DNA of 47,127 bases from Elainella sp. Prado103 (GCA_025454395.1 JALOOM010000023.1:1-47127); one strand, 5' to 3'; positions 8,605 to 17,786 are shown, counted from the first letter of the stretch. Notes: generated from the letters alone by a model not told the origin. Made by a program: numbers and translations.

Positions 8605-9837
8605 CTATTTGATCGCATCCATAATCCCAAAAATGGGCAAGTACATTGCCACCAGAATTGACCCAACCATGCCGCCTAAAATGACAATCATGATCGGCTC
8701 CAGAATACTGGTGAGTGCTTTCACTGCTTGCTCTACTTCATCTTCATAGAAGTCAGCCACTTTCATCAGCATGGTATCAATTTCACCCGTTTCCTCTCCA
8801 ATGCTGATCATTTGAATCGCCATAATCGGAAAAATTTTCTCCCGCTGGAGCGCAAGGCTAATCATGCCCCCTGTCTGAACCTCTTTCCGGGCCTCATCCA
8901 CCGCATTAGCAATCACCTGATTTCCGGCCGTATCTCGCACAATCTCCAATGAGGTCAAGATGGGCACACCAGAGCGGGATAAGGCCCCAAAGGTACGACA
9001 AAAGCGAGCCGTTGCCGTTTTTTGGATCAGATCGCCAAATAGAGGCATCCGCAAGAAGAAGCGATCCATGGTTTCTCGCCCGACTCGCGTTTTGTAGTAC
9101 TGACGATAGGCGAAGACCAGAACCACCAGAATGGCGACCAAAATCAACACATAAGGGCTGCGCAGGAAGTTACTAATTCCGATCATAAAAGCCGTGAAAG
9201 GCGGCAAGTCCGCTCCCAATTCGTCAAAAATGTTGGCGAAGATCGGCAGCAGAAACATACACATCCCCAAAAAGATCAAAACGGCGATCGAGCCCACCGC
9301 GACTGGGTAGGTCATAGCCGATTTAATCTGGTTTTGCAATCGGGCAACATCTTCGAGCAGCTTCGCGAGACGGTTCATCACTTCATCGAGCACACCGCCC
9401 ACTTCACCCGCCTGCACCATACTGACATACAGCCCATCAAAACATTGGGGATGCTTCCGCATGGCATCGGAAAGGTTGGTGCCCTGCTGCACATCAGCAC
9501 TGATTTCCTGCAACGCCTTCTTCAGCTTGGGATTGGGGCATTGATCAGAGAGAACCCCCAGCCCCCGCACCAGCGCTACACCGGCATTAATCAACACGGC
9601 GAACTGTCGAGAAAAGACGGCCTTATCTTTCACCGTCACACTCGTCAGCGCCGTTTGAATATCTTGCAGATCAAAGGTGCTCAGCTTCTCGACAAGTCCC
9701 CGATCCTCAGTGAGTTCTTGAACGAACAAACCTTTCTCCCGCAGTGCAGTGCGCGCCTCTACCGGAGAGTCAGCCGTAATTTTCTCCCGCTTGGGGTTTC
9801 CCTTTGCATCTCTGGCCCGAACAACGTAGGTAGGCAT
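8605..9837 (-). CDS. pilC: Type IV pilus inner-membrane platform protein PilC
   Basis: Polytopic inner-membrane protein on which the PilB and PilT ATPases act. It has two copies of the T2SS-F/GspF cytoplasmic domain: about residues 72-195 (FSRQFAVLINAGVALVRGL, GLYVSMVQAGEVGGVLDE) and 275-400 (FCRTFGALSRSGVPI, MISIGEETGEIDTML). Three hydrophobic segments are visible, near 175-200, 225-248 and at the C-terminus (IMIVILGGMVGSILVAMYLPIF). The N-terminus (YVVRARDAKGN) is typical, and 410 residues is the family length. It lies 159 bp after pilT and 26 bp before the unknown distal gene. Natural competence and motility systems use the same protein. Confidence 0.96.
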   Translation of the reverse strand: MPTYVVRARDAKGNPKREKITADSPVEARTALREKGLFVQELTEDRGLVEKLSTFDLQDIQTALTSVTVKDKAVFSRQFAVLINAGVALVRGLGVLSDQCPNPKLKKALQEISADVQQGTNLSDAMRKHPQCFDGLYVSMVQAGEVGGVLDEVMNRLAKLLEDVARLQNQIKSAMTYPVAVGSIAVLIFLGMCMFLLPIFANIFDELGADLPPFTAFMIGISNFLRSPYVLILVAILVVLVFAYRQYYKTRVGRETMDRFFLRMPLFGDLIQKTATARFCRTFGALSRSGVPILTSLEIVRDTAGNQVIANAVDEARKEVQTGGMISLALQREKIFPIMAIQMISIGEETGEIDTMLMKVADFYEDEVEQAVKALTSILEPIMIVILGGMVGSILVAMYLPIFGIMDAIK

Positions 9838-9996
9838 AGTTGAATGACTCGGTGGATATCCGCTAAGGTGACGAAATCAGCGCGAAGTGCTCGTTGGAAT
9901 TCTGTTCATCCTATATCCATTTTCAGAAGAATGAACGATTATTTTCGAGGTCTTCAGGGTAGCTACAGGGTGGCTGGTTCGCTGGCACGATCGAGT

Positions 9997-11112
9997 CTAG
10001 CGAGCCGCCGTGGGAACACCAGGCTTACCTGCCGCCGGAGCATTACCAATCAGACGCTGCAACTCATCCGGCCGAGAAGTTTTCGCCATCGCTGACTCGA
10101 AGGAAATTGTACCAGCCTTGTATAGATCGGCCAGCACCTTCTCCAGCGTTACCATTCCCAACTTACCGCCAGTCTGAATCGCCGAGTAGATTTGTGAGGT
10201 TTTGCCCTCCCGAATCAGGTTGGCAATTGCTGGCGTGACCACCATGATTTCTTGGGCCATCACTCGTCCAAACTCACCAGGCTTCGGGTTTTTCCGAGAC
10301 ACCAGGGTTTGGCTGAAGACCGCGACCAAGGAGTTGGACAACTGCACGCGCACCTGCTGCTGACGTTCCGAGGGAAAGACATCGATCATCCGGTCTACGG
10401 TTTGGGCAGCCGAACTGGTGTGGAGGGTACCAAAGACCAGGTGTCCCGTTTCTGCCGCCGAGATTGCCAGCGAGATGGTTTCTAAGTCCCGCATTTCGCC
10501 CACCAGAATAATGTCAGGGTCTTCCCGTAAGGCAGCTCGCAGAGCGTTGGAAAAGCTTTTAGTATCTTCACCTAATTGCCGTTGGTGGATCAGACTCTTG
10601 ATCGGTTCATAGACAAATTCGATCGGGTCTTCGATGGTAAGGATATGTTCAGCCCGAGTCCGGTTGATTAGATCGATCATAGCCGCTAGCGTGGTGGTTT
10701 TTCCCGATCCGGTCGGCCCGGTCACCAGGATTAATCCGCGCGGTTTTTCCGACATTTCCCGCACCACATCCGGCAGCCCCAACTTGTCGAAACTGGGGAT
10801 CTTAGAACTGAGAGCCCGCAGGCAGGCTGCATAGGTACCCCGATCTTTATAGACATTGACCCGGAACCGAGCCAGCCCCTTTACCCCATAGGAACAGTCC
10901 AGTTCCCAGTTCTGCTCCAGGTTCTTCCGTTGGGTGTTGTTGAGCATACTGAAGATCAGACGCTGACATTGCTCTGCGGTCATAGGCTCATCCCCGATCG
11001 GGGTCAGTTTGCCACTGAGTCGAAAATAAGGAGGCAACCCAGCCGACAGGTGCATGTCGGAACCGCCCATCTCGATCAGTTGCTCCATCAAATCTTCAAT
11101 CATTAATTCCAT
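9997..11112 (-). CDS. pilT: Type IV pilus retraction ATPase PilT
   Basis: Hexameric ATPase that powers pilus retraction for twitching motility and DNA uptake. Visible motifs are Walker A (GPTGSGKTTT, about residue 133), the Asp box (LTIEDPIEFVY), Walker B (DPDIILVGEMRD), the His box (GHLVFGTLHT) and the PilT-specific AIANLIREGK motif needed for retraction. These separate it from PilB. Length is 371 residues, with an Ala/Pro-rich tail. The ATG at 11112 is preceded on the minus strand by AAGGAG at 8 bp. It is the middle gene of pilB-pilT-pilC. Confidence 0.97.
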   Translation of the reverse strand: MELMIEDLMEQLIEMGGSDMHLSAGLPPYFRLSGKLTPIGDEPMTAEQCQRLIFSMLNNTQRKNLEQNWELDCSYGVKGLARFRVNVYKDRGTYAACLRALSSKIPSFDKLGLPDVVREMSEKPRGLILVTGPTGSGKTTTLAAMIDLINRTRAEHILTIEDPIEFVYEPIKSLIHQRQLGEDTKSFSNALRAALREDPDIILVGEMRDLETISLAISAAETGHLVFGTLHTSSAAQTVDRMIDVFPSERQQQVRVQLSNSLVAVFSQTLVSRKNPKPGEFGRVMAQEIMVVTPAIANLIREGKTSQIYSAIQTGGKLGMVTLEKVLADLYKAGTISFESAMAKTSRPDELQRLIGNAPAAGKPGVPTAAR

Positions 11113-11230
11113 GGCAATTTCTCCTTGAGCTGGGAATAAGATATAAAGTAGTCGTTACACAAGATGGATAGCGGTCTGGGTGGACAGCCGTTAATGAAAC
11201 CCATTGTGCCCAATTTACTAGAGCGATCGA

Positions 11231-13234
11231 TCAGTCTTGGAAACGGGGTGTCGTACAGTAGGGGCAGTCTAGCCATTCTTGCTTCAGCTCTGCACCACAC
11301 CCCCGACAGGTCAAGGAAGTTTTGCGTTTGGCTTTCAGTTCGGCTTCCAACCCTGTATCTGTAAAGGTGACTCGTTCGACTTCGTCTAAGGTTGTAGCGC
11401 CCTGGCGCACCAGATTCAGGCTGTAGGCCAGCAAGGTTTTCATCCCTTCTTCCACGGCAGCTTCCTTAATTCGCTCGGTGGGTGCGCCTTCCGTAATCAG
11501 GGTTTGGATACGCTCCGTTACCCGCATCACTTCATAGACCCCACAGCGGCCTTTGTAGCCTGATCCTTTGCAGGACGGGCAAAGCGCATTGGCTTCCATC
11601 GCTTGTTGCACTTCTTCGTTGGTGAGCGTATTCGCTCGATAGAAAGTGATATCTGCTTCGCGAGAAGCCGACAAACCAAAGCGAGCCAACTCATCACTGG
11701 TTGGATTGTAGGGAATCCGGCAGTCGGAGCAGACTCGTCGCATCAGCCGCTGAGCTAGCACGCCAATCAGCGAACTGGAGACCATAAAGGACTCAACCCC
11801 CATTTCTTCTAAACGGGCGATCGCACTGGCAGCATCATTGGTATGCAGGGTCGTTAAGACAAGGTGTCCGGTCAGCGCAGCTTCGATCGCAGTTTTAGCC
11901 GTTTCTTTGTCTCGCGTTTCACCCACCAGAATCACGTCCGGGTCTTGCCGCAAGAAGGCTCGCAGAATTGAGGCAAAATCCATCCCTTTTTCTCGGATGA
12001 CCTGCACCTGGGTCAAGCCTGGCAACGAATATTCGATCGGGTCTTCCGCCGTGCTGATGTTGATCCCTGGATCATTCCGTTCCGCTAGGGCAGAATACAA
12101 GGTGGTGGTTTTACCCGACCCGGTGGGCCCCGTCACCAAAATCAACCCAAAGGGTCGCCGCACCATCTCTTGAACAATTTGCAGGGATTCATGATCCGTG
12201 ATCAGCTTATCTAGACCCAGTTGGGTGGCAGAGTTGTCGAGAATCCGCAGTACCACCTTTTCACCATAGCGGCTAGGCAAGGTATTGACCCGGAAATCGA
12301 CTTTGCGCCCGTCAAACAAGCGGCGGATCCGGCCATCTTGGGGCACGCGACGTTCAGCGATATCCAGGTTAGCCATGATTTTGAAACGGGCCGTCACGGC
12401 GGGAATAATTTTTTTCGGCAGTGCCTCTAAGCCCTGGCGTAATACCCCGTCTTTGCGGAAGCGAACCCGGAGGTAGTCTTCCTGCGGCTCAATGTGAATA
12501 TCGGAAATACCTTCTTGGAGGGCTCTGGCGAGAATTTTATTGGCCAGGGTAATGATCGGGGCGGCATCCGCATCTTCGAGCGCCGCATCCAGATTGACAT
12601 CGGCATCTTCCCCAGGCTCTTCGAGATCGAGATAATCTAAACTCTCGATATCAGACTTAACATCAACTTTCGACTCAAATTCCAGTTGCTTCTGACGTTC
12701 AACCTGCTCATCCAGATACTGGGAAATCAGCCGCTGATAATCTTCAGCCGTGATCACCATGCGCTGTAACAGCAGTCCTTGCGGACGCAGAATCCGATTC
12801 AGATCATCCTGGGCAGCCAGATCATCAGGATTTACCATGGCCACCAGCACAGAAGGTGGATCAGATTCGGTGCGGGAAAGCGGAATCAGCCGATAGCGGC
12901 GGCAGATATCTACCGGAATCAGGGTTTCAATCAGTTGGGTGAGCTGACTGGAATTGATCTGATTAATTTCTGGATCGAGTGACTCAACCCCGTAAAGAAT
13001 TTTGAGTTCAAAAAGCTGTTGTCTCTTGTACTGACGTAGGAGATCAGGTGGAAGCTGTTGCCCCGTGATCATCGCTAAGACATCAGTGAGGGGTCTCCCA
13101 GTTTTGCGACTTTCAATGAGCGCTTGCTGCATCTGCTCATTGTTGGCGTAACCTGATTGAACCAGTTTATTGCCAAAGGGAGAAAAATTGTGTTGAACGA
13201 TCAGGGCGCGCCGCTGCGACGAGGAGTTAGCCAT
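11231..13234 (-). CDS. pilB: Type IV pilus extension ATPase PilB with C-terminal zinc ribbon
   Basis: Hexameric ATPase that drives pilin polymerisation. An N-terminal MshEN/GspE-N type region (about 20-180) is followed by an acidic linker and the ATPase core. The core shows Walker A GPTGSGKTTT (369-378), an Asp box (STAEDPIEY), Walker B DPDVILVGE (431-439), a His box (GHLVLTTLHT) and a tetracysteine module (CSDC near 502 with CPSC and GRCG near 549-560). After the usual end there is an extra tail of about 50 residues with CRGCG and CPYC, which looks like a second small zinc ribbon. It is the first gene of the operon. Confidence 0.96.
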   Translation of the reverse strand: MANSSSQRRALIVQHNFSPFGNKLVQSGYANNEQMQQALIESRKTGRPLTDVLAMITGQQLPPDLLRQYKRQQLFELKILYGVESLDPEINQINSSQLTQLIETLIPVDICRRYRLIPLSRTESDPPSVLVAMVNPDDLAAQDDLNRILRPQGLLLQRMVITAEDYQRLISQYLDEQVERQKQLEFESKVDVKSDIESLDYLDLEEPGEDADVNLDAALEDADAAPIITLANKILARALQEGISDIHIEPQEDYLRVRFRKDGVLRQGLEALPKKIIPAVTARFKIMANLDIAERRVPQDGRIRRLFDGRKVDFRVNTLPSRYGEKVVLRILDNSATQLGLDKLITDHESLQIVQEMVRRPFGLILVTGPTGSGKTTTLYSALAERNDPGINISTAEDPIEYSLPGLTQVQVIREKGMDFASILRAFLRQDPDVILVGETRDKETAKTAIEAALTGHLVLTTLHTNDAASAIARLEEMGVESFMVSSSLIGVLAQRLMRRVCSDCRIPYNPTSDELARFGLSASREADITFYRANTLTNEEVQQAMEANALCPSCKGSGYKGRCGVYEVMRVTERIQTLITEGAPTERIKEAAVEEGMKTLLAYSLNLVRQGATTLDEVERVTFTDTGLEAELKAKRKTSLTCRGCGAELKQEWLDCPYCTTPRFQD

Positions 13235-13364
13235 AGCTGATGCAGATAAGGTTTCCTTACAAAATTAATTATTCCCGGAAGAAGGAGCTGAATTGATGCC
13301 CCTCAGACTAGATCTTGAGGGATGAGCATGGGATATTGAGGGCGGGGCGATCGGGCGAACTCAA

Positions 13365-13416
13365 GATGCTCAAACTTGATGCTCAAACCTGATGCTCAAA
13401 CCTGATGCTCAAAAGG
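13365..13416. repeat. Four copies of a 13-bp tandem repeat upstream of pilB
   Basis: The unit is GATGCTCAAACCT, in four consecutive copies from 13365. The first ends ACTT and the last ends AAAGG. It lies 130-180 bp upstream of the pilB start, so it is in or near the pil promoter region. Confidence 0.9.
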
Positions 13417-13866
13417 TACCTCGGCAGAATACCCCACAACAAACCTGTTTATCCAGAGCGACTTTGTAGCGCCAACTGAGCCAGTAGATAGGTTGCTGGC
13501 TGACTGCAAATAGGAAGTTTTAAATCGAGAGGGTTTAGGTGAAGGAGATTTAGGCGAATGCACAGATTCATCACGATAATAGGGGCACCTTAACACAAGA
13601 ACTTAATCAAGCAGTTTAGCCTTAGCGATAGGGAGGGCGCAGGCGTTATCGTTGAGCCGCGATCGACTATGACACCACCGCCAAGCACAGAAATGAAAGA
13701 GAGGACAGGAGATGCCGGGATCAACCTATCCTATGGGCCAAAACACCCTATGCCCATTGTGCCCAGAGATATCTCAACCCCAACTGTTCTGATATTGATA
13801 CTGATATTAGAGTCATCTTACCGTCTTCCTTCAATCTACTCCAGAGCCCAGATCACAGATGCAGGC

Positions 13867-13884
13867 CATATGACCAGTCATATG
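13867..13884. promoter_or_regulatory. Perfect 18-bp palindrome, operator-like
   Basis: CATATGAC-CA-GTCATATG has two perfect 8-bp arms and a 2-bp centre. It is in the long gap between pilB (divergent, 630 bp away) and the exported-protein gene at 14484. It may be a binding site for a dimeric regulator or a chance palindrome. The 13235-14063 gap holds no convincing gene otherwise. Confidence 0.4.
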
Positions 13885-14063
13885 ACGAGATAGGGGGATA
13901 TCGGTTTAAGGCTCGCGAAGATCAGACCGACCAACCGCCTTTCTTCGAGTCGAAGGGATTTCCAGCACTCGTTGTCCACTCAATCACAACAGATCCCACC
14001 AGCCCACCACCAGAGTTTTATCCTAACTTGACGATCGCTTGCCTACGATCGCTTGACCCTTGA

Positions 14064-14234
14064 GCTGATTGACTGACAAAACTCAAACTGCCCACTGCTA
14101 CACAGAAGCAAGCGACACCCCAACCCCTCTCCCAGAGCAGGGGCTTTCGAACCAGGATTGGATTGGAAATCCCTTCGCTCCTAGTGGGAGAAGGGATCGA
14201 GGGATGAGGGGAAAAGATGGGTCAGTCAATCAGC
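14064..14234. mobile_element. MITE-like element, copy 1 (171 bp)
   Basis: The ends are a perfect 14-bp inverted repeat: GCTGATTGACTGAC at 14064-14077 and GTCAGTCAATCAGC at 14221-14234. The 8-bp direct repeat CCCTTGAG occurs at both borders (14057-14064 and 14234-14241), consistent with a 6-8 bp target-site duplication. The interior has no credible gene and can form a long imperfect stem: CCCCAACCCCTCTCCC on one side against GGGAGAAGGG...GATGAGGGG on the other. A second copy, in inverted orientation, is at 21447-21602. The parent transposase is not in the window. Confidence 0.85.
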
Positions 14235-14483
14235 CCTTGAGGATGAGAGCGCAATCTTGCTAGGAGTAATTGGAAGTATTGCCTTCCCAGTCTGCAATCA
14301 ATCAGCAATATTTCAGTTGGTCGCCTCCTGGCGAGAGGAACTGTGGCTACTGCGTGGCTCAAGGAGTCCTATGATGGTTTAGGTTGACAACATTGGAGTC
14401 CCATTGAAGCCAATTAGTGACCGATTAGTGACCGAATTCCAGCAAACTGAGCAATAAATAATGCATATAGAGAGGTTAATGCA

Positions 14484-14882
14484 ATGATGATCAAACCTGT
14501 AAATTCTTTCTTAATGATTTCCGTGACTGTGATCGCTACCCTGGGGACTGCCGTTGCCGTCAAAGCCGATACCGTTGATGCCCGTTGCGATATCTATCCT
14601 GCCGGAGAGGATCGCGCCACTTCCTCTGGTCCCTGCACCTTCTCCCAGCGACAGGGCAATGTCGGCATTCAACTGCCCAATGGTCGCCGCTACGACCTGC
14701 AACCCGTTGGCGACCAGCCTGCAACCTATGTTGATCAAGATGGCAAGCCCGTCAGTCGTGATGATGAGGGTTTGGGCGATGGCGGTGTAATCTTCCGCCT
14801 CTCAAATGAATCTATCTTCGTCTATTGGGATCCCGCTCCCTATGGGCAGAATTCAGAAGGGGCTGTCAGGGGGCTCTGGTAG
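14484..14882 (+). CDS. Small exported protein of unknown function
   Basis: A 132-residue protein with a clear signal peptide: two Lys-poor positive residues, a hydrophobic core (FLMISVTVIATLGTAVAV) and a likely cleavage after VKA-D near residue 29. The mature part has two cysteines (ARCDIYPAGED and GPCTFSQRQG), likely a disulfide pair, then an OB-like stretch (VGIQLPNGRRYDLQPV) and an acidic segment (VSRDDEGLGDGG). Its destination should be the periplasm or outside. AGAGAGG precedes the ATG. I do not recognise a named family, although similar short cyanobacterial secreted proteins exist. No operon partner is evident. Confidence 0.85.
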   Translation: MMIKPVNSFLMISVTVIATLGTAVAVKADTVDARCDIYPAGEDRATSSGPCTFSQRQGNVGIQLPNGRRYDLQPVGDQPATYVDQDGKPVSRDDEGLGDGGVIFRLSNESIFVYWDPAPYGQNSEGAVRGLW

Positions 14883-15099
14883 TAGCACGATAGCTGTAGC
14901 TTGTGCCCCAGAGGTCGGTCACCTGTTACATGCTTGAGCAATCTGGTCAGTGCTTAGCCCACTAAGTTTGAAGGTTTTGGCCTGAAGGTTTTGCAAGGAT
15001 GGAAAGGCTGGGTCTCCATCCCTGGGACTGATGCAGCAAACAGGGGGTTCGCAAACAACTCCTGTAGTTTCTACCTTCGATTACATACTTTTTTGACCA

Positions 15100-15144
15100 C
15101 CCATTGCGTGCATTAGTCCATGCTCATGAGCGCGATGGGCTTTT
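15100..15144 (+). terminator. Possible rho-independent terminator
   Basis: A 9-bp stem, CCCATTGCG with CGCGATGGG (one G-T pair), closes a loop that can itself fold (GCAT/ATGC) and is followed by CTTTTT. It is about 220 bp past the exported-protein gene and on its strand. Confidence 0.45.
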
Positions 15145-15260
15145 TGCTGCTTCATACGGTGAATGTATTTGGAGGTGTTCCGTTACTGAGCATCTTAAAT
15201 TAAGCTCTAATCAGTTTTAAGCAAACTCTCTCCCTAAAACGTATTCAGAACGTATTCATC

Positions 15261-15749
15261 ATGTCCCCTTCCTCCGATCAGCCCGCATCCGCAGCCATCA
15301 CAGTTTTGCAAACCCTCTACGGACAGCCAAGCCAAGCAGGATTTGGCAGTGCCGTGTTTGATAAAATTATTAAACCAGAAACAGAATTAGAACCCATTGC
15401 CCTACGCTACTACCAATACTTCGTCGGCAAACTCTGGGAGCAATATGGTGAATCTGCATGGATGAGTACCTGGAAACAAATTTATGTTCGTCCCAAGGGG
15501 ATGCAGCCTGATATTGTGGCGGAATTGAGGGCGATCGCCGATCCAGCATCGCACCATGTCCCCATCTTGCTTCTGGATGAAACCGATGATCGCACTAGGG
15601 CACAGCAAGCATTAGCAGCGGTTTTCGATGATCCACAGATAACAGACCTGAGCGTCTACATGATCGGCGATGGTGCCGCCCTGTCTGGCTTGCTTGTGGC
15701 TGGATGTCGTCCAAACGAAATGACGATTCTGATTTCGTTATTAGATTAA
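15261..15749 (+). CDS. Unrecognised 162-residue soluble protein
   Basis: No signal peptide, no membrane helix and no cysteine-rich motif. The N-terminal half is helical and aromatic (LEPIALRYYQYFVGKLWEQYG, then W-x-x-xW-x-xIYV). The C-terminal half looks like an alpha/beta segment with two hydrophobic strands (HVPILLLDETDD, DLSVYMIGDGAAL) and ends MTILISLLD. I do not recognise the family. The start at 15261 has no strong ribosome-binding site. The IS630-family element begins 34 bp after its stop, so its own terminator may have been displaced. Base composition resembles neighbouring core genes. Confidence 0.7.
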   Translation: MSPSSDQPASAAITVLQTLYGQPSQAGFGSAVFDKIIKPETELEPIALRYYQYFVGKLWEQYGESAWMSTWKQIYVRPKGMQPDIVAELRAIADPASHHVPILLLDETDDRTRAQQALAAVFDDPQITDLSVYMIGDGAALSGLLVAGCRPNEMTILISLLD

Positions 15750-15783
15750 TGTTTGATTGGAGTGACTCAGTTGGGTTGAAGTA

Positions 15784-16917
15784 AGTAGCTGGGACTAATT
15801 AGATATAAGATGACATAGACCCTCTAAACGGAGTTTTCTATCCATTTATGCCTGCTCCCATTCGGATTATCTTAAGCGAAGCAGAGGATTCCATGTTGAG
15901 CGAGTTGCGAGTTGCCCAAACAGTACCGCAACGAACTCGTGACCGGGCTCATATGATTCGCTTAAATGCCCAGGGGTGGAACGTGCCTGCAATTGCTGAG
16001 ATTTATGAGTGTCACGAGCATACCGTTAGAGCCACGTTACGGCGCTGGCAAGCAGGCGGATTGAGTGGGTTATGGGAAGCCACCGGGGCGAGGCGCAAAA
16101 GCTCGTTGGAGTGAAGCTGACAAGCAACTGCTAGAGACGTGGGTTGAGGCAGATCCTCGCAGTTACAACAGCACTCAACTCGCCGGTAAACTGCAACAAC
16201 ATAGGCAAATCACACTCTCGCCCGATTGGATTCGACGGGTGATGAAAAAAAGGGCTTCCGTTGGAAACGCACCCGCCACAGCCAGCGAAACAAACAGGAC
16301 TTACTCCAGAAGCAATCTAAGCAAGCGGACTTAGAACTGCTGCAGCAAGCCGCCCAAGAGCACCATATTGATCTGAAGTATTTGGATGAGTCGGGCTTTT
16401 GTTTGTGGAGTCCAGTCAGCTATAGCTACAGCCGCATCGGGACACAGAAATGCTTGGAGCAAACCCAGCACCGCTACGGAAGTCGGATTAGCATTCTGGG
16501 GCTTTGGCAAGCTGATGAACACTTCGAGTATGCACTGGTGCAAGGAGGTTTCAAGCGCAAAAGTTACATCAGCGTCATGGATTGGGTTGCTGCAACTGCG
16601 GCTGAAACACTCAAACAAACGGGACGGCTCACTGTTATCGTTCAAGACAATGGATCCATTCACACCAGTAAATTAGTACGCCAACAGTGGGCACGGTGGC
16701 AAGAGCAAGGATTATTCATTTTCTTTTTGCCTGTTTATTGTTCGCAGATGAACCCCATTGAAGTGCAGTGGTATCAACTCAAAGCGCATGAAATTGCAGG
16801 GCGCATGTTTGACAATGGCTATGATTTAGCCCTTGCTGTGATGGATGGTATGGAATCACGAAGTGAACAAGGTGGATATACGCTAGAGCGTTTTAAGTTT
16901 AAATCATCCTAGCTACT
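15784..16917 (+). mobile_element. IS630-family insertion sequence (about 1.13 kb)
   Basis: The ends are imperfect inverted repeats, AGTAGCTGGGA on the left and, read from the right, AGTAGCTAGGA. Each is bordered by the dinucleotide TA (15782-15783 and 16918-16919), as expected for IS630/Tc1 elements that duplicate a TA target. The interior is filled by one transposase gene on the plus strand. Left and right ends match at about 13 of the first 17 positions. Confidence 0.9.
15848..16912 (+). pseudogene. IS630-family DDE transposase, interrupted by two frame changes
   Basis: The protein is readable in three pieces. Residues 1-75 (N-terminal helix-turn-helix, SGLWEA) are in the first frame. A +1 change near 16078-16086 leads to PGRGAKARWSEADKQ. 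A -1 change at the A7 run 16245-16251 (ATGAAAAAAAGGG) then restores the first frame at KGFRWKRTRHS. The DDE-type catalytic set is present: DESGF, VQDNGSIHT and the Glu of NPIEVQWYQLK. The A7 run could be a slippage site, as some IS630 relatives use frameshifting between a DNA-binding and a catalytic part. The extra upstream shift, however, suggests decay. Either way no single unshifted protein is made. Confidence 0.85.
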
Positions 16918-17028
16918 TAAGCCTTTAATTCATGACAGGTTTCGGATTTCCTAAGCAAAGTATCCATTAAAGAAATCCTCTCTAGACTAGCAGGTGAATC
17001 CAAAGACTACTCTGAAGAAATTCAGAGA

Positions 17029-17559
17029 ATGTGGATGATGGATGGAATGATCAGTAAAGTTGGTTATCTCTCTTTTGCAATTCCCAAGTCTGAGGTTGTC
17101 AGTGGTAGCTTAGATACTCTTGAATTCATGATCAAGAGTTTGACAAAAAACAGAGAAATGATGCTTCAGAAAAGAACGTCTGCTAGTGTCTTCTTTCCTG
17201 AATATGACTCAGATCCTAGAGAACTTTACCAGATCCCTGAAGTACGCCGATGGTTCTTAAAAACAATGATGCAAGGGGTTCCCTGGTTTTATTTTCTAGA
17301 ACAGATCACAGGGATGGGGCTTCAATTGCTTTTTGCCTGCACCTGTGAGGTTACATACATAGGCACAAAAGGGAATAAACACGGGCTGTATGCCACCCTG
17401 GAAGAAAAGCAATGGTGGCTTGAACATAATTTCATGAACTTAAACAAGTTCACAGAAGCTAACGATATTCCTCTCAAGATCAATAAAGAGATCTCCTATG
17501 GCATAGAGGATTGGTTTATAAAGACCTTTGGAGTTGAAGAACCTGATGTTAGCTCCTAA
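17029..17559 (+). CDS. AT-rich orphan protein, probably 5'-truncated
   Basis: From ATG 17029 the frame gives 176 residues with no motif I recognise. It has aromatic-rich segments (VPWFYFLEQITGMGLQLLF, KQWWLEHNFMNLNKF) and one CTC cysteine pair. The same frame stays open upstream to a stop at 16933, 14 bp past the right end of the IS630-family element. The added codons read like protein (DFLSKVSIKEILSRLAG). That suggests the true 5' end is missing, perhaps removed with the IS insertion. The base composition is visibly more AT-rich than its neighbours. Its place between an IS and two tRNA genes fits acquired DNA. Function is unknown. Confidence 0.6.
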   Translation: MWMMDGMISKVGYLSFAIPKSEVVSGSLDTLEFMIKSLTKNREMMLQKRTSASVFFPEYDSDPRELYQIPEVRRWFLKTMMQGVPWFYFLEQITGMGLQLLFACTCEVTYIGTKGNKHGLYATLEEKQWWLEHNFMNLNKFTEANDIPLKINKEISYGIEDWFIKTFGVEEPDVSS

Positions 17560-17581
17560 TAAGCCCTACGCGATCCTGTAA

Positions 17582-17608
17582 GCTAGAATGTGATCTGCAC
17601 ACTCTAGC
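17582..17608. repeat. Strong hairpin after the orphan gene
   Basis: GCTAGAATGTG and CACACTCTAGC form an 11-position stem with one mismatch and a 5-nt loop, starting 23 bp after the stop at 17559. No T-tract follows on the plus strand, so it may be a terminator-like or mRNA-end structure rather than a classical terminator. Confidence 0.5.
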
Positions 17609-17641
17609 CACATTAAGACAAGGTTAGAAGCTGAAATACAA

Positions 17642-17713
17642 AGCCCGTGATGAGGATTGAACTCATGACCTCACCCTTACCAAGGGTGTGCTCTACCACT
17701 GAGCTACACGGGC
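17642..17713 (-). tRNA. tRNA-Thr (anticodon GGT)
   Basis: On the minus strand the acceptor GCCCGTG pairs with CACGGGC. The D arm is GCTC-AGTGGTA-GAGC. The anticodon arm is CACCC-TTGGTAA-GGGTG, with GGT in positions 34-36. The T arm is ATGAG-TTCAATC-CTCAT. CCA is not encoded. It is the gene bordering the AT-rich accessory patch on its right. Confidence 0.95.
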
Positions 17714-17786
17714 AACGAGCTTATCGCAAATCAATTGATCAAAACAGGACTGATCAAAATCGATCGCTCAACTAGCGGGTCGTGGA

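Noticed and set aside
13396-13893. Short open frames in the pilB upstream gap
   Set aside because: They overlap tandem repeats or low-complexity sequence and show no protein-like composition or ribosome-binding site.
14069-14263. 64-residue frame
   Set aside because: It lies almost wholly inside MITE copy 1 and is a by-product of that element.
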